A stretch of DNA of 64,000 nucleotides from Odontocerum albicorne (lineage: Eukaryota > Arthropoda > Insecta > Trichoptera > Odontoceridae). This document shows, piece after piece, positions 51,598-61,584 of the stretch. Numbering within the stretch: the stretch's first letter is position 1; the number at the start of each line of letters is the position of its first letter. Below the pieces are notes generated by a model. That model did no database searches, was not told the origin of the DNA, and saw only the letters and a list, made by a program, of their open reading frames with translations. Made by a program: the position numbers and the translations under genes. The stretch lies in the NCBI GenBank assembly GCA_949825065.1, contig OX463842.1, positions 5,855,723 through 5,919,722 of the forward strand. The letters are read 5' to 3'.

Positions 51598-52212
51598 ACG
51601 GTGATAAAAATGGAACGCGCGCTCCGGTGTTGGGTAGTGAGTACCCGATCAAAAATTAGCGATTTTAAATCAAAAATAAGAACATTCATAGATAATCCCC
51701 TTAATTAATTATAATTGAAGTTAAAAATTATAATAATAGAGATTTCTTTGCTGAAAACATTAAAAAACTATCTGGCAACGCTCACGGAACGGGCGTAGAT
51801 CTAGTCTCGTTGCCAGCTCAATAGCTACTGCGGCGCGGCAGGGTTGGTGGCTAACTCGGGCGTGGCTTACACTTGCGAGGTTGAGACAATTGAGCTCCTC
51901 GCTATTCAGTGACGTATGCAAAAGTGAGATGCGAATATAGTGTCGCGCTTCCCGCATACTCTTTACCTATCGTTAAGACCCAAGATTGAGGCACTCACAG
52001 CGTTTAAATGCGAATTTGTTTCCGATATTCACGAAATACTTACGATGTAGTCGATAAATTTTGATTATTATTAATATTATTTTTTAAATCAATGCGTAAA
52101 TATATTATGGAGGAATACCTAAAAACTTAACCTTGTATTTATTATATTTATAGAGATATTGATGGTTATTAGAAGCAACGTGTAGAAGATACCCAACACA
52201 GGGAAGGAAAGG
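51598..52212 (-). mobile_element. piggyBac-type MITE P1, inverted sister copy
   Basis: Reverse of 43664-44290 with few differences: TTAA at 51594-51597 and 52213-52216, CCCTTCTCTTACGGTG at the left and CACAGGGAAGGAAAGG at the right. The GC-rich centre (CTGCGGCGCGGCAGGG) is kept. 615 bp against 627 bp. Confidence 0.85.
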
Positions 52213-52454
52213 TTAAGCACTCACGTATCTCCAACTATGAACGAACACGTCCTTTACTTTGCTCGCTATGTCCTCGGATCTGAATTATCCTAAACAAAAC
52301 CGTTACAAAAACAATTTCAATTCCGTTCCACCAATGATAATATCATTCTCTATTAATGAAATGATTCTCAATCTTGATTGCTTCGGATTTTGACGATTGT
52401 GTTATCTTCAAAATAAATAATTTTTCTTGGACCTTATTCTTTTCTGAACTTTTT

Positions 52455-52532
52455 CGTGTACCATCTGGAGATTCGAATTCTTCTCTCAGGTGGAAATACT
52501 CAGCATTTCACTAACTAGACTACGAAGATCGT
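52455..52532 (-). mobile_element. SINE-A head fragment
   Basis: The reverse complement shows TCGTAGTCTAGTTAGTGAAA (A box) and AGAATTCGAATCTCCAGATG (B box). No tail. Confidence 0.55.
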
Positions 52533-52590
52533 CGACATTCACAATTATCATTCTGTCGTATAGCTCATGACTGAGTATCGTGACTTCCAT

Positions 52591-53412
52591 GATAGTCTCC
52601 GACGACTCCTCTTCATCCATCTGGGTGTCTTGTTCCACAGCAATCTTGCGTTTTGTCCTCACATGGAAATTATGTGCAACTCAGCTTATAAAACTCTAGG
52701 ATTTGTAATGAGAATCTCTAAGTCGTTTGAAAACCAATTGGTGCTCAAAACGTTGTTTAATTCATTAATCCTTAACAACAATTGCATTTGAAGCCCGGTG
52801 GGGGTGCAGAGCTCACTCATGGTGGAGAAAGTACAATAAAAATATCTTCTATCTCTATATGAGAGAGTTCGGTGTCTATCCATGGCTTTATCCTACTCAG
52901 TTTCTGCTGGGCATGCTCGGGTATAACTCCTTGAGCGTAAGAAGAGACCTGCGTCTCCTAGTATACGTTGTCAAACTTGTTCGAGGAGTTGTGAGCTATC
53001 CAGCATTACTACAAAGATTAGCGTTAAATGTTCCTAACAATTAAACTAGACTGCGCCGGCAAGAACTATTCTCAATAACTTACGCAAGAACGGGTCTTCC
53101 AGCCGCTATGCCTGTTGGAAGGGCCTCTTCTGAACGGGACTGCTTCGGATATTGACATATTTCATATCACATTACCAAAAGCAAAAGTAAATTTTCTTCT
53201 TGTCAAAGATTGAGCGCGGTAAAAAGCACTCATCAACTTACGTAAGTGACTGTGAATATATGTGTATCATATGTTTGTGTGTATATATGTATGCATATAC
53301 ATAAGTTTTTATTTAATTCTATGTAATTTTTCTTTATTTTTAATATGTCTTGTATTTTTCAAAGTAATTGTGCTAAGCCTGTTTTGAAAATATAAATATA
53401 AATAAATAAAAT
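52591..53412 (+). mobile_element. LINE-B 3' end: ORF2 C-terminus and 3' UTR
   Basis: A 5'-truncated non-LTR retrotransposon. Coding pieces in shifting frames: HLGVLFHSNLAFCPHMEIMC, NSAYKTLGFVMRISKSFENQ, LVLKTLFNSL (52620-52760), then MREFGVYPWLYPTQFLLG and LSVRRDLRLLVYVVKLVRG (52859-53040), then RQELFSITYARTGLPAAMPV and DIDIFHITLPKAK (to ~53185). These match the recalled post-RT 'DLGV.fDs.L.F..Hi...c..A.k.LGfi.R.s..F' region of Jockey/CR1-like LINEs. The 3' UTR ends AATATAAATAAATAAAA. Relative of 47905-48274. Confidence 0.8.
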
Positions 53413-53414
53413 TC

Positions 53415-53625
53415 CTGCACTCCACGGTTCGAAGATTAGTTGTTAAGGGCAGTCCAGTTGCGTCTCTTACTTGGTCAGTCCAACGCATTGGGATTGTTCC
53501 TCTTTTACGTTAACTTTTTTCACGCCTCCAGTAACTGCGATTCCCTCCAAACTGTCTCTTTGGTCACGAGCAATGTGACCAAAGACTCGGAGTAACCGTC
53601 AACCACAATAAGGATCATCAAACGT
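53415..53625 (-). mobile_element. LINE-C C-terminal fragment
   Basis: Minus strand: RLLRVFGHIARDQRDSLEGI, AVTGGVKKVNVKEEQSQC, then after frameshifts DATGLPLTTNLRTVEC. This is the recalled 'rvfGHiaRr..dsLErl.vtG.v.gkR.rGRsp.RWtDqvr.atglpl...lr.aedR..Wr' segment. It abuts the LINE-B tail directly. Confidence 0.7.
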
Positions 53626-53629
53626 ATTT

Positions 53630-53930
53630 CAATGATCAAGATACTATTCTTGTTAGTGAAAAAGCAGAAATTCCATTAAAAATAACGTTCGCGTATATTT
53701 CATTAAGTTCTTTGACAGTACTCTGTCATTAGTTTTTGTTAACGACTATTCCTTAAGGTGAAATCTCTTTCTTTGGAACCGGAAGTCTTTCACGCACTTT
53801 TTCTCTATCGTATATTATTTAAGGATATCCGTTAAAAATGCATACTCAAATTCAGTCAAATTGTAGATAAAAAAACATTTGAATTTTCATTTATTTTTAA
53901 GGATATGTTTATTTTTGTATATTATATTAC
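53630..53930. other. spacer
   Basis: AT-rich, nothing recognised. Confidence 0.5.
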
Positions 53931-53934
53931 ACTT

Positions 53935-54130
53935 TCGTTAAATACAAAATAAACTAATGAGCTTATACTATTTGGCATTTTTTTTCAACCAACTAGAAAT
54001 ATGTTAAAGAAGTCTTAAGTTAAGTCCAGGCAGGAACCTCTTTAACAAAATATGGGTACCAACGGGGATTGATCCCGTAACCCCCTGGTTGTAAGACAGA
54101 AGTTTTACCAATAAGACCACGTAGGCTGTT
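53935..54130 (-). mobile_element. SINE-A, minus strand, full length
   Basis: The reverse complement has CTACGTGGTCTTATTGGTAA (A box), GGGGGTTACGGGATCAATCC (B box region), TTTGTTAAAGAGG, AACTTAAGACTTCTTTAACA, TTGGTTGAAAAAAAATGCCA and AAACGAAAGTGTAATATAAT. Moderately diverged. Confidence 0.75.
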
Positions 54131-54134
54131 TATA

Positions 54135-54930
54135 ATACTTTTTTTTTTCTATTTTCAGAACCTTATTTATTTTAATTTGTATTTGATTTTTACAGTCAAG
54201 TTATGATTTTTTACTTTATTTTATATGTTATTAAATAATGTAAAATATTTTTCATTAAAAAAACCTGTTACGCACGCGTAAATAAGTTATTTTAATTTAA
54301 AGTATAAAAGTTAAATGAAAATACTATCCCGAAAATAAAAAGGTTCAACATTTCGTATCAGGTTAACAATGACTGGAAAAGGACTTCTTTGTTTTGCCAT
54401 TAATGTAAAGATTTTCAAACCGAAGGAAAAAGAAAGGAGCGAATGTAAATAAATATGACCCAAAAAGGCAAAGGATCTCGTGTCGACATTAGAATTTATT
54501 CGGCCTCCTCTTGTTTATCCTAGGAGATTCGCCTTCTACTCAGAGTACTACTACTACTAAGAGTTTTTCCTTTAGTTATTTCCAAATAAAACGCTCCTTG
54601 TTGGAGATCACTAGCCCTTTGTCTTGTATAATTCCTCGAATCATTCCCTTGAATGTTTATTTTCTTGTCAGATGAGAAATACATCAATTTGTAACATTAC
54701 CCGGGACTTTATATACTTTTTTTCTCTTTTTGGTTAACTGTCTCGAGATAGATTCGTTAACATTTTTTGATCGTTTGAGAATTTTCGAACGTTAGTTACT
54801 GTTTACTTAAAAACATATATCTTATTCAGCTTTCTGTTTCAGAATGTGGTGTACTTTATCCTAAAAAAGAAGTATAAACAATAAACGTATGAATATCGAA
54901 AAATAAAGAACACTCGAAAACTGATTCAAT
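54135..54930. other. spacer
   Basis: No gene or repeat recognised. Confidence 0.5.
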
Positions 54931-54935
54931 ATATA

Positions 54936-55848
54936 CGAGGGTCATCCAGAAAGTAAGATTACAACATTTATGTAGGATCGAAAAATGCTTGTATTTAATT
55001 GAAATTCACAAATATATTAAACTATTTTTCAACGTCATCGCCGTCGAGATCGAGATATTTCTGTAGTCGGAGCACCAGCTTTTGTATGACAGTGTCATAG
55101 ACCTCCGCCGCCAGCTCTTTTAGCCACTTCTTCACAGCTTCCTCGACCTCATGATCGTTGAAAAATTGTCGGGGTATAGTAACACACCCACGTCTCATTC
55201 CTCGTTACGATAAAGTCCAGAAAAACTTCTCCCTCCTGTGCAAAACGATCCAAAACGTCACGCGCAGCGGTCACGCGATTGTGACGGTGCTCCTGTGTGA
55301 TCATTCTGGGCACCCATCTCGTACAAAACTTCTTGTAACCAAGTTTTTCCGACACAATATTACCAAGGAGACTTTGAAAAATGTCAGGAAATTCTTCGTA
55401 AAGGTCGTCAAGCGTCACAAGACGGTCATTTTGCACTTGTTCTTCAGTTTTTTGCACAAATTCGTCAGAAATCACTGTCTTGCCTCGTCGTGAGTATCAG
55501 TACGGCTTTTTTTGAACAACCTAACCCACTTCGTGACATGTTGTCGACTCATCACATCACTACCATAAACTTTTACGAGCTTCCGATGGATATTCGCGGC
55601 GGTATTGTTCTGCAAAGTCAAAAAACTGACGACCGCGCGGGTCTCGCACGGACGAGAGTTGGCGGGAGCGCACGACGACCTCTCCATCGGAAGAATTTAC
55701 GGTGACTGAACAAAATGACCGACAAACACGCGAGACCAAACAAACTGACCGTTAGGATTCCCCCTACACGCCAGCTGCACCAACTTTAAAACGAAAAATT
55801 CCCCCGGCCTCAGGAAGCCTTGTAATTTTAGTTTTTGGATGACCCTTG
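54936..55848 (-). mobile_element. mariner, internally deleted, TA flanked
   Basis: Left TIR CGAGGGTCATCCAGAAAGTA, right (reverse) CAAGGGTCATCCAAAAACTA, within TA at 54934-54935 and 55849-55850. 913 bp against ~1.3 kb for a complete mariner. The TIR begins CGAG/CAAG, relevant to the TACGAGTA octamer. Confidence 0.85.
55022..55687 (-). pseudogene. mariner transposase (SETMAR-like), frameshifted and deleted
   Basis: Minus strand: the start MERSSCAPANSRPCETRAVV, FLTLQNNTAANIHRKLVKVY, SDVMSRQHVTKWVRLFKKSR (HTH region); a frameshift at ~55478; then ISDEFVQKTEEQVQNDR, LYEEFPDIFQSLLGNIVSEK, RWVPRMITQEHRHNR, FLDFIVTRNETWVCYYTP. The first catalytic aspartate position reads TRNETWV instead of the usual TGDETWV, so it is lost. 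Then a deletion removes the other two catalytic positions, and the C-terminus resumes in another frame as DHEVEEAVKKWLKELAAEVY and DLDGDDVEK, stop at 55022. Confidence 0.85.
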
Positions 55849-55850
55849 TA

Positions 55851-56330
55851 TGTATAACATTATTAAATATTAAAATATTGATTTTAAAAATTATCTTAAT
55901 CGGCATAAATAAACAATTTTTATAAGGCCAATGCAATTGATTATTTCGCAGTTTAGGGGGTGAAACAAAGAAATAGGATTTTATTTTGAATAAACAATTT
56001 TTTTCAATAATTTGAAAACAAATCAATGCTGTGTTAAGGTAATTTTATTTGCTATATTTTAATGAAAAGCTTGTAAAAAAAACGACTTGATGACGACACT
56101 TATCAAATCTTTTGTTTTAAAAATCTGCCACGATAAATTTTAGCTCAGACCCCTTTTTCAACATTCATTTTATTAACATATCTAAATTGGTAATGCGGAC
56201 GTGTGTGTTAATAATATGACCGGAAGCCGTCTTCGGCTTCATTAATTAAGCCTTCAATAGTAGAATCTTTGGAATAGACACATTACTAACAGTTCGTTAT
56301 TGTACCTGTTAGTAATATTGTGTTATAATT
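55851..56330. other. spacer
   Basis: AT-rich, nothing recognised. Confidence 0.5.
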
Positions 56331-56334
56331 GTCG

Positions 56335-56705
56335 TCGTTTCTGGACCTCGTAGTCAAGGATTCCTTCGCCATTTCAATGTCAATTCAGTTCGAAAGTGAA
56401 GCTGTGTCGTGGAGTTTTTTTAATTAAGTGAGTGAGCCGCTGCACACCAGCAAACTCACCGACCACACCGCTGTACTGGATCCGATGATTCACCTGAAGT
56501 GAGACGATCGGAGCACACCGACAATTGTTTATCCTTTTTTGAAGAATAGATATGACCGAAGTCAAAGGTATCCTTATACTCACGAATATTAGGTGGAAAA
56601 AATACCTGTGTCATTCGATGGGAGTAGCCCAGTCCGGGATTCGAACCGACGGCCTTCCACAACGGAAGTTCAGTGTGTTATCGCGCGGCCATGTACCTCA
56701 CAAAT
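56335..56705 (-). mobile_element. SINE-B, minus strand
   Basis: Reverse of 40528-40875: head GGTACATGGCCGCGCGATAA, B box CGGTTCGAATCCCGGACTGG, TTTTTTCCACCTAATATTCG, TGACTTCGGTCATATCTATT, GTGTGCTCCGATCGTCTCAC, CTGGTGTGCAGCGGCTCACT, TTGACTACGAGGTCCAG. The head is better preserved than in the first copy. Confidence 0.75.
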
Positions 56706-56764
56706 TATTGTAATATTTGGACAGACAATAACACATCTATCACTGGCGAGTTTTGTTACCAGAC

Positions 56765-56850
56765 AGATAATAATAATAAAATAACAATTTATATAGTGGC
56801 GTTAAGAAAGTATACTCTCATTAAGGGCGCTCTAGCTCGGGATCTGAACC
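56765..56850 (+). repeat. short dispersed repeat
   Basis: AATAATAATAAAATAACAAT, TTATATAGTGGCGTTAAGAA, TCTCATTAAGGGCGCTCTAG, collinear with 37455 and 48822-48890 (reverse). Confidence 0.55.
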
Positions 56851-57017
56851 CACTTTTATCTGATCAAATCGTACTGTAACAATTATGTCATATTTTTTGG
56901 CTTTATTGGGAATACATATCGTTTTACAAAGTATTATATTATGATTGGTTTGAACCGTAGAACTTGTTTTTTAAATGCACTCAATTATCTATAGTGCATT
57001 TTTTAAATAAGATATTG

Positions 57018-57238
57018 ATAATGATCTCCGTGGCCTAGTTGGTAAGATGTCTGTCTCCTAGCCCGGAGGCTGCGAGTTCAAATCCCGCTGAAACCCATAT
57101 TTTTTTATCTTTTCAAGCCTGTTTTTCACTTAAGACCTCTTAAACACATTTCTAATTGGTTGGAAGAGATTGTCACAAGACAAGTCCACCAGGTTGTACT
57201 GTGTATAACGAAAGTGTACAATACAATAAATTTAATTT
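57018..57238 (+). mobile_element. SINE-A, best-preserved copy
   Basis: A box in TGGCCTAGTTGG (57033-57044), B box in GAGTTCAAATCCC (57076-57088), body GTTTTTCACTTAAGACCTC, then TTGGTTGGAAGAGATTGTCA, GTCCACCAGGTTGTACTGTG, AACGAAAGTGTACAATACAA. About 220 bp. Both promoter boxes are near consensus for a tRNA-type Pol III promoter. Confidence 0.9.
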
Positions 57239-57421
57239 TATGGTTCACTTTCGTTTTGTACAGTATACAACCTCTTACAAATATATAAAATTAATGAAAT
57301 TAAATAAATTGTCTCCTATAAATTAAATAAATCAATAGAAATATGATTCGTTAAATTATTTTAACAAACACCAATAACAAATGAATGGTTGAAGTAAATT
57401 TCATGGTATAAAATATAATAC

Positions 57422-57612
57422 ATTTTGTAATTTATTTTTATCAAACACTGTTTATTCCACTTTTTTGTCTTGTTTGCGCTCCCCTGAAGATGAGGTGAAA
57501 GCCTTGAAACCGGTAGGGTTATACCGTCACAAAAAAGTGGAATAAACAGTGTTTGATAAAAATAAATAACAATGTCTTTAAACCTCCATATCGTTAATGC
57601 CTTAACTGCAAA
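57422..57612 (+). mobile_element. PLE-1 3' terminus with short inverted partner
   Basis: 57422-57465 is the terminal ~45 bp facing minus; 57466-57612 is the complete plus terminus with hammerhead-like core, hairpin and TTTAAACCTCCATATCGTTA, AGGCATTAA-type end. The partner is cut at CACTTTTTTG. Confidence 0.7.
57484..57530 (+). ncRNA. hammerhead-like core in PLE-1 terminus
   Basis: CTGAAGA (57484-57490), GAGG/CCTT short stem II, GAAAC (57506-57510), then CGGTA (57511-57515) and TACCG (57522-57526) as stem III, and GTC (57526-57528) in the place of the usual cleavage triplet. A stem I between the flanks is not obvious, so a self-cleaving monomer is uncertain. Other copies have GTT instead of GTC. 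Confidence 0.45.
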
Positions 57613-57614
57613 CA

Positions 57615-58535
57615 ACATAATACATTTTGAATTATTTTGTTAAATTCGGAACATGTTTTTATCAACAAAGCACAAGAATTATTATGTTGTTAATAAACTT
57701 GATCCCATGGCATCAGTATAACATAGGTTACACCCTAGGGGCACTAATTTCAAATTAATGCTCCGTGTAGGAGATTACTGTAGTAATCGTTGAAAGTTAT
57801 TCCGTCTAGAGGGAATTGCTTGCCAAAAATTATAACTGCTTAATATAAATACAAAACCCCGAATGAATTTTTGGGGATAAATGTTAAGTTATGTTGTTAG
57901 TTGACCTTCGTGTAAAATATTTCATTTGGAGACTTCCATAATTTCACCTAAATGGGATGAATTCTTATTTGTTAATATAGCAATTTTGAAACGCGTGGTA
58001 ATGAGGTAATATTGTCCTCGGTAATAAGCACGGCGCTCAGAAATGATGAAAGAGCGATATCATGGTGATTATTATTATTCGTAGACGACTAAACTCGTGC
58101 CATGTGCGATACCAGAGCTTTTTATCACGTTCCTGAGTTGTTATAAAGTTTTTATTTTACTGAACGATTTTTAAGAACATGGAAACAAAAAAAGTGTGTA
58201 TGTATTCTCAAAAACGAAAAGCCAATATTTAATTTACACACACAAATACTGTTACGTGCACTACGGACGACAGTATATATAACATAATATTACAATAAAT
58301 ATTCACGAAAATAACTTTTTACTACTCCTTTCAACACATTTGATATCCATTTTCTAAATCAATGAGTCAAGCACAACAATATCCCTCTGACTCATCAACT
58401 GACGGCTAAATGTCAAAACTATAAATGTTTCATTCGTGACTATGATTTGTTAAACACACCATCATCAATACGTGGATTTAAAAAAAACACTTCTTATTTG
58501 CATTGAAAAAAAAAACATTAAATTTAGTGTCGACA
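57615..58535. other. spacer
   Basis: No gene or repeat recognised. 57990-58160 is slightly more balanced in composition. Confidence 0.45.
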
Positions 58536-58539
58536 TCAT

Positions 58540-58790
58540 AACCAGTCAAGTTAATTTCAATCAAAGGCCTCTGTTAAATAAGTTTGTCGTTCAAAAGTCA
58601 TACTTTTGACGCCAACCTACTTCCCTGCCCTTATGAGCCACTACTTATCTCCCCCACCCCACAATTACTATAAAAAAATCTCTTCAACATTATTTTGTTC
58701 ATCGTCACCTGATGAGAAAGATGGATGTCTTATATCCGATAGTGAACTCGCTTAAACTAATGTGAATACAAAATAAAAAATAATTGTTTT
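58540..58790 (+). mobile_element. PLE-2-like 3' end, decayed
   Basis: VNFNQRPLLNKF near 58550 parallels KINFHNSPLLNMF of PLE-2 (19560-19600). A C-rich UTR (TATCTCCCCCACCCCACAAT) follows, then TCGTCACCTGATGAGAAAGA and ATCCGATAGTGAAC, a decayed hammerhead-like terminus. Frame otherwise lost. Confidence 0.5.
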
Positions 58791-59029
58791 ATTTACTTTA
58801 TTAAAAAATAATAAACATGTCAACACAAAGAGAAACAAACGTCTTATATAAGATTAAATAAAAAAAAACATTTTTAATTAATTATTGAACTCTTACAGTG
58901 TGTACCTCATTTTATTAACAAAAAATAAAGTAGTAAGACATCTGTTGTAACAAATCAGAACTTATTATTAAAATATAATCGACAGTAATATTGGTGTGAC
59001 ATCTATTTCTTTTTTATATTACAATTTGT

Positions 59030-59095
59030 GTTCATGTCGGACAAACTTCAAGAGCGTTCCGGATAGATCTTGACCGTCATACGTGTATGTATAAA
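59030..59095 (+). mobile_element. GIY-YIG scrap of a PLE
   Basis: One frame reads HVGQTSRAFRIDLDRHTCM, resembling 'YVGQTSR.Fk.R..EH' of Penelope-like endonucleases. Only ~20 codons; the conserved R/E are altered. Confidence 0.4.
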
Positions 59096-59630
59096 ATTCA
59101 ATAATCTAAATGAAAGGCAAGTGTCTTACCAACGACCCTGTGAGAGTCGTCCAGTTTAGGGTTTAAATATAAACCCAATTCAACTGACCGACAGCCGGGG
59201 TACGGAAGTGAGTATTCGAATTATAAGTACACATATCAGCGAAACAATAAAATACGTCCGGCTAAATTTACGCTCGGCGGAGCGCGCCGGAACTCTGGGA
59301 CCCCGTGATAACTTTATTTTTTTTTTGTTCTGTTGTTTTGTCCTTCCGATAGCGAAGGGGGTCGAGTCGCATTTTTTTAACAAAAAAAAATCACTTTATA
59401 TACATGTGTTACATATGCTTTATATGTTTGAACTCCATCGTATTGTTTTACATAAGGGTAAAAGGATTTCTATTTTGTTATAACAGTTACAATATTATAT
59501 AGTGGATATTTTTAATGAGTGTTTACCTTTGATAGGTAAGTTCAAAGAAACTTTGAAAAAACAAGGTTAATGAAGCACTTATTTTAAAATGCAACGACCG
59601 AGCTGTTTCAAAAGTAGCAAAATTACATTG
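59096..59630. other. spacer with a GC-rich patch
   Basis: 59190-59360 is GC-richer (CCGACAGCCGGGGTACGG, CGCTCGGCGGAGCGCGCCGG, GATAGCGAAGGGGGTCGAG) and suggests an old LINE or a regulatory region; no frame recognised. Confidence 0.4.
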
Positions 59631-59651
59631 TAATGTGAGACTTGGTCAAAG

Positions 59652-59908
59652 GCGATTGAGATGGTATGGACACGTTGGACGCAGAACACCCGATCACATT
59701 GTGAACCAGGCAACCTCCATGGATCTTCCTCGAATAACAACCAGAGGAAGACCAAAGAATTCATGGGTGGTGCAAAAAGATAACCTGATGCAGAGGCACG
59801 GTCTGGAGGACGTAGTCCGGAACAGAAGAGCATACAACCTGAGGACGAGGAGAGCTGACCCCAACAGTCTTCGCAGACAGTGAGTTGGGATGGAGCCAGG
59901 GAGAAGAA
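59652..59908 (+). mobile_element. RTE-type LINE, short insertion with 17-bp target duplication
   Basis: GTGAGACTTGGTCAAAG stands at 59635-59651 and 59909-59925, flanking 257 bp of RTE 3' end (RRLRWYGHVGRRTPDHIVNQ, GRPKNSWVVQKDNLMQRH, RRAYNLRTRRAD, stop near 59883, GGATGGAGCCAGGGAGAAGA). About 90 percent identical to 38830-39085. It marks the exact 3' terminus of the element. Confidence 0.9.
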
Positions 59909-59925
59909 GTGAGACTTGGTCAAAG

Positions 59926-60345
59926 AAGGATATAATTAAGATTAATGACGAGAAGATTTCTACATTAAGAAAAAAATTTGAGTGTCTATATATGAAAGAA
60001 GGCGAAATGAAAACGTCAGAATTGAGAACATGGATACAAATTAATGTTTTAAGCAAGATAGTTAGAACTGTGCAAAATAAAGTATGAACGTGGAGTAGAA
60101 AGTTGTGAGATTGAATAAAAAAGTTTGGAAGGATGTTTGCTTCTCTGTAAGGTACACTGCATAATATCATGTATGGTATTTATGTATGTAGATGTTGCTG
60201 AGTTGAGGCGAGTCGTTCACCGGCAATTCCACAAACCTACTTTAAACACTTAAAACTGTCAAAAATTCAAATATGCCAATAGCAATTTGCTTAAGATATG
60301 CTAGTTACATTTTGTAATTCATAAATCGTGAGAACGCAGCAATTG
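59926..60345. other. spacer
   Basis: The sequence after the RTE continues what preceded it; not recognised. GTAGATGTTGCTGAGTT at 60188 recurs at 61056. Confidence 0.45.
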
Positions 60346-60349
60346 GGTA

Positions 60350-61021
60350 GAGTGGGTTTCACGAGAGTTTGCACTGCTGGTCTAGGATGACCATATTTTG
60401 ATTTACTTTGTAATATACTCGTATTATTATATAAATTAAATATTGGCTATCTAATACTTTATATTCCAATAAAATACTTACCACAATAATAATATATGTT
60501 AATATCTGATTATGTTATGTACCTAATGAAAATTATGAAATCAATGGTCAGTATAAAATCTAATTATTTATTCAATAGGCAAAGAAAACACAATTAACAC
60601 TAATAAATTCTAAGACCAATTAAAAATAACTTATAACTAGGTATGTATGTATTGTAAAAATAAATAAATGACCCTAGCACTGATTCAAAAAAATAATTAT
60701 TATTATATTCTTCCTCACTAAGTGTTTATGATACATATATATGCAATGCAAAAGTGGATAGCTTACCACTTATTTAGTTTGTCTACAAAATGCTCTTCCT
60801 TTTCCTAACTTCGTAACTTCAGACATTATGGTCACCATATTTTTCGTCAAATAAACGAATCACATCAACCGATCACGGCAAAGTCGAATGTCAGTTAAAT
60901 ACTAACGGATCACATCAACCAATCACGGCAAAGATACTTACTAATACGTTGATACATTTTGTATATTACGCACTAAGCTTCTCAATGTATTAAAAAGTGC
61001 AAACTCTCATGAAACCCACTC
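60350..61021. mobile_element. MITE-like element, 26-bp inverted ends
   Basis: GAGTGGGTTTCACGAGAGTT TGCACT at 60350-60375 mirrors AGTGCAAACTCTCATGAAAC CCACTC at 60996-61021 with one mismatch. The inside is AT-rich and holds two copies of ATCACATCAACCRATCACGG (60850, 60907). No clear target duplication next to the ends. Confidence 0.65.
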
Positions 61022-61024
61022 AAC

Positions 61025-61580
61025 CTTCGCGTATATTTTGCTAGATATTTATAATGTAGATGTTGTTGAGTTCAGAAGGATATTTCTTCAATCATATGTT
61101 TTGACTGGGAGATGTAATTCTTTGTTCATTTTTTTGTGATTTAACTGAATGTGTATTTTAGTGAATATTTTTATTGTCTGAACTGTGCTAGTTTTTTAAA
61201 GGTGCTATTTTATGTTTTGTTCAGAAAATTTTCTTTGATTTGTAAAGATAGCTTACGTGCCAGATAACTTTCGATAAGTAAATATTTTATCCATATTGCA
61301 CATATAGTATACTATCGTACCGTATCTCGTTTGAGGTAAGCAAAAATCCACGACTTAATACGTAAACAACATTTGCATTTTCAACGACCAACCATTTTGT
61401 GATACATTTTGTTTTCTTTCTAATCATTTTTACATTTCCCTTAGATTACAATTTTTCAGGTATCTCCTTTTAATGTTACTTAGCTCTAATTCTTTTTTGC
61501 CCTCTAATCATATATTTGTTTTGCAAACCATCTCAAGATTATACTTATGACAATTGTCTTATATTCTTTCTACGAGTATA
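61025..61580. other. spacer
   Basis: AT-rich, nothing recognised. Confidence 0.5.
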
Positions 61581-61584
61581 TTAC

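Noticed and set aside
57033..57088. Functional tRNA gene
   Set aside because: A and B boxes are good but there is no acceptor-stem pairing and the sequence continues into the SINE body; the same holds for the other tRNA-like heads.
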